Positions 6,515 through 9,666 of a DNA stretch of 9,666 nucleotides are shown here, piece by piece. Every line of letters begins with the position of its first letter. Positions within the stretch are counted from its first letter, which is position 1. The stretch spans positions 1-9,666 of the forward strand of contig JAGXSO010000051.1 of assembly GCA_018333775.1 (NCBI GenBank), in the 5' to 3' direction. Below the pieces are notes generated by a model. That model did no database searches and was not told the DNA's origin. It saw nothing but the letters and a program-made list of their open reading frames with translations. The DNA is from Truepera sp. GTDB lineage: Bacteria; Deinococcota; Deinococci; Deinococcales; Trueperaceae. Both the position numbers and the translations under genes were made by a program.

Positions 6515-9160
6515 ATGCCGGAGATCCAGACCATCTACCTGATCCACCACAGCCATACCGATATCGGCTACACCGTCGATCAGCCGATTCTCTGGGACCT
6601 GGCCACCCGCTTTATCGACGAGGCGCTTAAGCTAGCCGACAGGTATGCCGACCATGAGGGGGACGGGGCTTTCCGCTGGACCGTCGAGACGACGGCGACG
6701 CTGCAAGCCTGGCTGCGCTACGCCTCAAGTCGGGACATTGCGCGCCTGCAAGCGCTTGAGCGCGCCGGGCGGATCGAGATCACCGGGATGTTGGCCCACC
6801 TGACCCCACTGGTGGACACCGATCAGCTAATCGAGTCGCTGCAGTTCGTGCGCACGCTGCGAGAAGATTACGGCTTCACCGTCAGGCACGCCATGCACTG
6901 CGATGTGAACGGCGTCAACTGGCCCTTTGTCGATGTCCTGTTAGATTGCGGCATCGAAGGGTTCACCATGGCGATTAACTCGCACTTCGGCGGGCCCATG
7001 GCCCCCCGGCCCTACCCGTTTTTGTGGCAGGGGCCATCGGGGCGCAGCCTGCCCGTTTTCAACGGCTGGCCCTATGATAAAGGCTGGCGCGAAGGGATCG
7101 GCCGCAACGCTGAGGAGTTTGAGGCCGTGCGCTGGCCCCGCCTGCAAGCCTACCTTCAGGAGATCGACTACCCCCTGCCGATCCTGCTGTTGCAAAGCTA
7201 TCACCCGTATGGCGACAACGGCTCGGCCTTTGATTTTACGCCGTTTATCGAGGCCTGGAACGCCCAGGGCAAGCAGCCGCGCCTGGTCATGGCGACGCCC
7301 CGCATCTGGTGGGAGGCCGTTAAACCTTACCTGAGCGAGCTTAGGACCTTTCGCGGCGACTGGACGGACTTCTGGAACTTCGGCTGTGCTAGCTCGGCTC
7401 GCGAAGTGGCCATCAACCGCCGGAGCCGCGAGATGCTGCGCCACGCCGATGCCCTCTTTGCCGCTCTCGGCGGTGCGGGCCGTTGGGCGCGGCAGTCCTT
7501 CGCCCGGCACCGCGACGCTGCCTACTGGAACCTGCACCTCTGGGACGAGCATACCTGGGGAGCTGACATTTCCATCCGGCAGCCGGAAAGCGAGGACACG
7601 CACAGCCAGTGGTACCACAAGGCCAGTTACGCCTATACCGCCCGCAGCCTGAGCCGGCTGTTGCGGCGCGACGCCCTGGCGGACTTTGCACAGCTGGTGG
7701 AGCGCAAGCAGCCTGAAGATCTACTGGTCTTCAATCCACTCCCCTGGCGGCGCACGCTGAGCGGTCCGGTCCCGGCTTTTACCCTTAACCCGCGTGGAGT
7801 AGCGAGCGATACCACCGCGGGCCGCCATCATCAGGATCGCGACGCTGTCCTGAACGAAGTCAAGGAGGTGGCTGGCCAGTGGGCGCTGCCGCCTACTACG
7901 GTGGAGGGGTGCGGTTACACCGTGGTCCCGCGGTGCTCGCTCGTCAAGCTTGAGACCTGGCTTAGCGAGGAGGCGACGGTAGAGAATCACCGCTACCGCC
8001 TCACCTTTGATCGCGAGCGGGGCGGGATCGTCTCGCTTTACGATAAGCGGCTCGAGCATGAGTGGGTGGATACTAACGCGCCGTATCGCCTAAACCAGTA
8101 CCTGCACGAGCAGGTAGCGGACTCTACTCACGACTGGCCGCGCCGGCTCCTGTTCGACCAGCACTGGGACGCCCCGCTAGCGGAGATCCCGCCGGGCTGG
8201 CGGCCGGGCTGGCGGGCGCGCCGCAGCGCTCCCAGCCGACTCCTGGCCCACCAGGTGAGGCGCACGCCGCTGGGGATCACGGTGGTGCAGACCATAGCGG
8301 CTCCCGGTTGCGCCGGTCCGCTGACGCAAGAGGTTAGCCTGCCTGCTGATGGCGACTACCTCGAGTGCTTGTCGCGTTGGCAACTGGGCCTCAGCGACCA
8401 CCCCGAAGCTACCTATCTCGTCTTTCCGTTCGAGCTGCCCGGGGCCACTGCGCGTATCGATGTGGGCGCACAGGCCATCATCCCCGAGGTGGATCAGCTC
8501 CCTGGGGTCTGCCGGGACTACTTCACAGTGCAAAACTGGGTGGACTTCTCTAATGATCAGCAGGGCGTCACCATCACCATGCCCGAGAACCCGATGGTGC
8601 AGCTAGGCGATTTTCACTTCGGGCATTACCAGCGCCAGTTCGTCCTGGGCCGTCCGTACCTGATCGGCTGGGTCACTAACAACTATTGGGAGACCAACTT
8701 CCGTGCGCACCAGCCGGGACAGGTTATGGCCCGCTACCGCCTCTACCCGCACGCCGGGCCTTTTAACGAAACAGCTGCGCACAGAGTGGGCCGTGAGGCG
8801 GCGCAAGCTACGCCCCTTATCCAACATCTCGGCGAGCTTGCCAGCTCTACCGTGCTGCCCAGCCAGGGGGCGCTGCTGTCGCTGCCGGAGGGGCCGGTTC
8901 AGACCCTCCACCTTGAGTTTGATCCGGCGGGTCAGGTCTCCGAGCACGGGTGGTGCCTGTCGGTGCGGCTGCTGAATGCCTCAGATGCGCCCCAGACGGC
9001 AGTCATCGGCTCGGGGTGGCTCGAGCTGACCGGCGCCACGCGCTGCGATCTGCTCGGCCGGCCCCAGGCAGCGCTCGAGCTGCACAACGGGCGCGTCAGT
9101 TGTGAACTTGAAGCTCGGCGGGCAGCCGTGATTAAGCTGCAAGTCCGCTATCGGCTATAG
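6515..9160 (+). CDS. GH38-type glycoside hydrolase of a second subfamily (probable alpha-mannosidase)
   Basis: This 881-residue protein has a GH38 catalytic core but differs clearly from the mannosidase at 591-3659. The core begins at once, without the 240-residue N-terminal region. Likely zinc ligands are H14 and D16 in HHSHTDIGYT, D130 in MHCDVNGVNWP (also the expected nucleophile), and H346 in HLWDEHTWGAD. The catalytic and helical part spans about 1-390. Beta-rich C-terminal domains follow, starting near LLVFNPLPWRR (about 404). No signal peptide is visible, so it should be cytosolic. A retaining alpha-mannosidase activity is the family expectation, but the different active-site frame (DEH instead of FHD) suggests another substrate, perhaps a decorated mannoside. 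Residues 560-567 are a PGWR duplication caused by a 12-bp tandem repeat. It is the first gene of the rightward operon. Confidence 0.82.
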   Translation: MPEIQTIYLIHHSHTDIGYTVDQPILWDLATRFIDEALKLADRYADHEGDGAFRWTVETTATLQAWLRYASSRDIARLQALERAGRIEITGMLAHLTPLVDTDQLIESLQFVRTLREDYGFTVRHAMHCDVNGVNWPFVDVLLDCGIEGFTMAINSHFGGPMAPRPYPFLWQGPSGRSLPVFNGWPYDKGWREGIGRNAEEFEAVRWPRLQAYLQEIDYPLPILLLQSYHPYGDNGSAFDFTPFIEAWNAQGKQPRLVMATPRIWWEAVKPYLSELRTFRGDWTDFWNFGCASSAREVAINRRSREMLRHADALFAALGGAGRWARQSFARHRDAAYWNLHLWDEHTWGADISIRQPESEDTHSQWYHKASYAYTARSLSRLLRRDALADFAQLVERKQPEDLLVFNPLPWRRTLSGPVPAFTLNPRGVASDTTAGRHHQDRDAVLNEVKEVAGQWALPPTTVEGCGYTVVPRCSLVKLETWLSEEATVENHRYRLTFDRERGGIVSLYDKRLEHEWVDTNAPYRLNQYLHEQVADSTHDWPRRLLFDQHWDAPLAEIPPGWRPGWRARRSAPSRLLAHQVRRTPLGITVVQTIAAPGCAGPLTQEVSLPADGDYLECLSRWQLGLSDHPEATYLVFPFELPGATARIDVGAQAIIPEVDQLPGVCRDYFTVQNWVDFSNDQQGVTITMPENPMVQLGDFHFGHYQRQFVLGRPYLIGWVTNNYWETNFRAHQPGQVMARYRLYPHAGPFNETAAHRVGREAAQATPLIQHLGELASSTVLPSQGALLSLPEGPVQTLHLEFDPAGQVSEHGWCLSVRLLNASDAPQTAVIGSGWLELTGATRCDLLGRPQAALELHNGRVSCELEARRAAVIKLQVRYRL
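8192..8215 (+). repeat. In-frame 12-bp tandem duplication inside the GH38 gene
   Basis: CCGGGCTGGCGG occurs twice back to back at 8192-8203 and 8204-8215. It starts on a codon boundary and encodes PGWR twice (residues 560-567). The reading frame is kept. It lies in the C-terminal beta region, in an arginine-rich linker-like stretch, and should be tolerated. Confidence 0.9.
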
Positions 9161-9171
9161 ATCGGCTATAG
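9150..9171 (+). repeat. 11-bp tandem duplication across a stop codon
   Basis: ATCGGCTATAG occurs at 9150-9160 and again at 9161-9171. The first copy ends in the TAG stop of the GH38 gene. The second ends with the first G of the GGAGG Shine-Dalgarno of the next gene. Without the duplication the stop would lie directly before GAGG, so the event widened the gap between the genes from 9 to 20 bp. Confidence 0.9.
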
Positions 9172-9177
9172 GAGGAA
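9170..9177 (+). promoter_or_regulatory. Strong ribosome-binding site for the oxidoreductase
   Basis: AGGAGGAA at 9170-9177 contains a full GGAGG (9171-9175), with five bases between it and the ATG at 9181. It is the best Shine-Dalgarno in the window and predicts efficient translation of the downstream gene. Confidence 0.85.
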
Positions 9178-9180
9178 AGC

Positions 9181-9666
9181 ATGAAGCAACCAACCCCCCC
9201 ACTGCGACTCGCCATCATCGGCGCCGGCGGCATCTCGCAAGCCCACGCGGCAGGCATCCTGGCACACCCGGACAAGCTCGTCTGCACGGCCCTGTGCGAT
9301 GTCTCGGACGAGCAGCTTAAGCTGCGCAGCGAGCAGCTCGGCCACAACCCGGCGCTGTTTCACGACTGGCGCGTGATGCTGGCTGACTACCGGGAGATCG
9401 ATGCGGTGATTATCGCCTTACCCCACCACCTGCACGGGGTGGCGGTCCTGGACGCCGTTGCCGCCAACAAGCACATTCTCTGCGAAAAGCCGCTCTGCAC
9501 CAGCTTAGAGCAGGCTGACGCCATCGTTAACGCCCTCCGCGGCACCGGGCTGGTGTTCATGCCCGGTCACAACCAGCTCTTTGCCCCCATGGTGCGCGAG
9601 ATCAAGCAGCGCTTAGTCAGCGGCGCCATTGGGCAACTCCGCTGGTTGCGCTCGCAGGACTGCTTT
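9181..9666 (+). CDS. Gfo/Idh/MocA-family oxidoreductase, 5' part only
   Basis: The first 162 codons are visible and the frame is open to the window edge; complete members are usually 330-400 residues. Members of this family are NAD(P)-dependent dehydrogenases of sugars, cyclitols and related polyols. The Rossmann fold opens with LAIIGAGGISQAHA (residues 10-23), whose glycine-rich loop binds the cofactor. CDVSDEQL ends the second strand. DAVIIALPHHLHGVAVLDA and the signature CEKPLC (101-106) follow, with the conserved lysine at the active site. PGHNQLFAP begins the substrate-binding half. The gene lies 20 bp after the GH38 gene with a strong Shine-Dalgarno, so the two are co-transcribed. Oxidation or epimerisation of a sugar or inositol moiety released by the GH38 enzyme is a plausible role. 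The substrate cannot be read from this fragment. Confidence 0.9.
   Translation, partial: MKQPTPPLRLAIIGAGGISQAHAAGILAHPDKLVCTALCDVSDEQLKLRSEQLGHNPALFHDWRVMLADYREIDAVIIALPHHLHGVAVLDAVAANKHILCEKPLCTSLEQADAIVNALRGTGLVFMPGHNQLFAPMVREIKQRLVSGAIGQLRWLRSQDCF

Noticed and set aside
6941..7618. A 225-codon open frame on the minus strand inside the second GH38 gene
   Set aside because: It lies antisense within the catalytic core of a well-supported protein, shows no recognisable motif and is proline- and arginine-rich, as expected from GC-rich shadow frames.
6515..9160. Identification as mannosylglycerate hydrolase MngB
   Set aside because: The length is similar and mannosylglycerate is a known solute in relatives, but the N-terminal motif HHSHTDIGYT differs from the HMHWDREWY type that I recall for MngB.

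Overview
The window is GC-rich and densely coding bacterial DNA. It looks chromosomal and has no sign of a phage or insertion sequence. The SufE-like protein at the left edge, with its VHECQTPLF active-site segment and SPLRLRGMAAILARLKRQ tail, reads like the SufE proteins of Deinococcota. A -10-like box sits six bases before its ATG and there is no Shine-Dalgarno, which fits the leaderless transcripts common in that phylum. Deinococcota, perhaps a Truepera-like lineage, is therefore my best guess. It is an inference from recall, not from a search.

Layout. Positions 1-95 hold five perfect copies of a 19-bp tandem repeat that runs off the left edge. A sufE-like gene follows on the + strand (145-576). 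It converges, with 14 bp between stop codons, on a three-gene minus-strand operon that reads from 6399 down to 591. This operon encodes a mannose-6-phosphate isomerase fused to a degenerate kinase-like N-terminal domain, then a ROK-family sugar kinase that overlaps it by 4 bp, then a 1022-residue GH38 alpha-mannosidase. A 115-bp divergent control region (6400-6514) separates this operon from a + strand operon. That second operon contains an 881-residue GH38-type protein of a different subfamily (6515-9160) and, 20 bp further on, the start of a Gfo/Idh/MocA-type NAD(P)-dependent oxidoreductase (9181 to the right edge).

Function. The genes form a mannoside catabolic locus. Two zinc-dependent GH38 enzymes without signal peptides would hydrolyse imported alpha-mannosides in the cytosol. 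The ROK kinase would phosphorylate the released hexose, plausibly mannose. The isomerase would then convert mannose-6-phosphate to fructose-6-phosphate for glycolysis. The oxidoreductase suggests that part of the substrate is a modified or oxidised sugar or cyclitol. No transporter or regulator gene is visible, so both probably lie outside the window.

The most striking non-coding feature is the divergent control region. A near-consensus + promoter and a minus promoter overlap each other, and a perfect 12-bp palindrome (TGGACTAGTCCA) sits in the spacer of the minus promoter and just downstream of the -10 of the + promoter. One repressor bound there could shut both operons. A second palindrome covers the + promoter's -35 and the ribosome-binding site of the isomerase gene.
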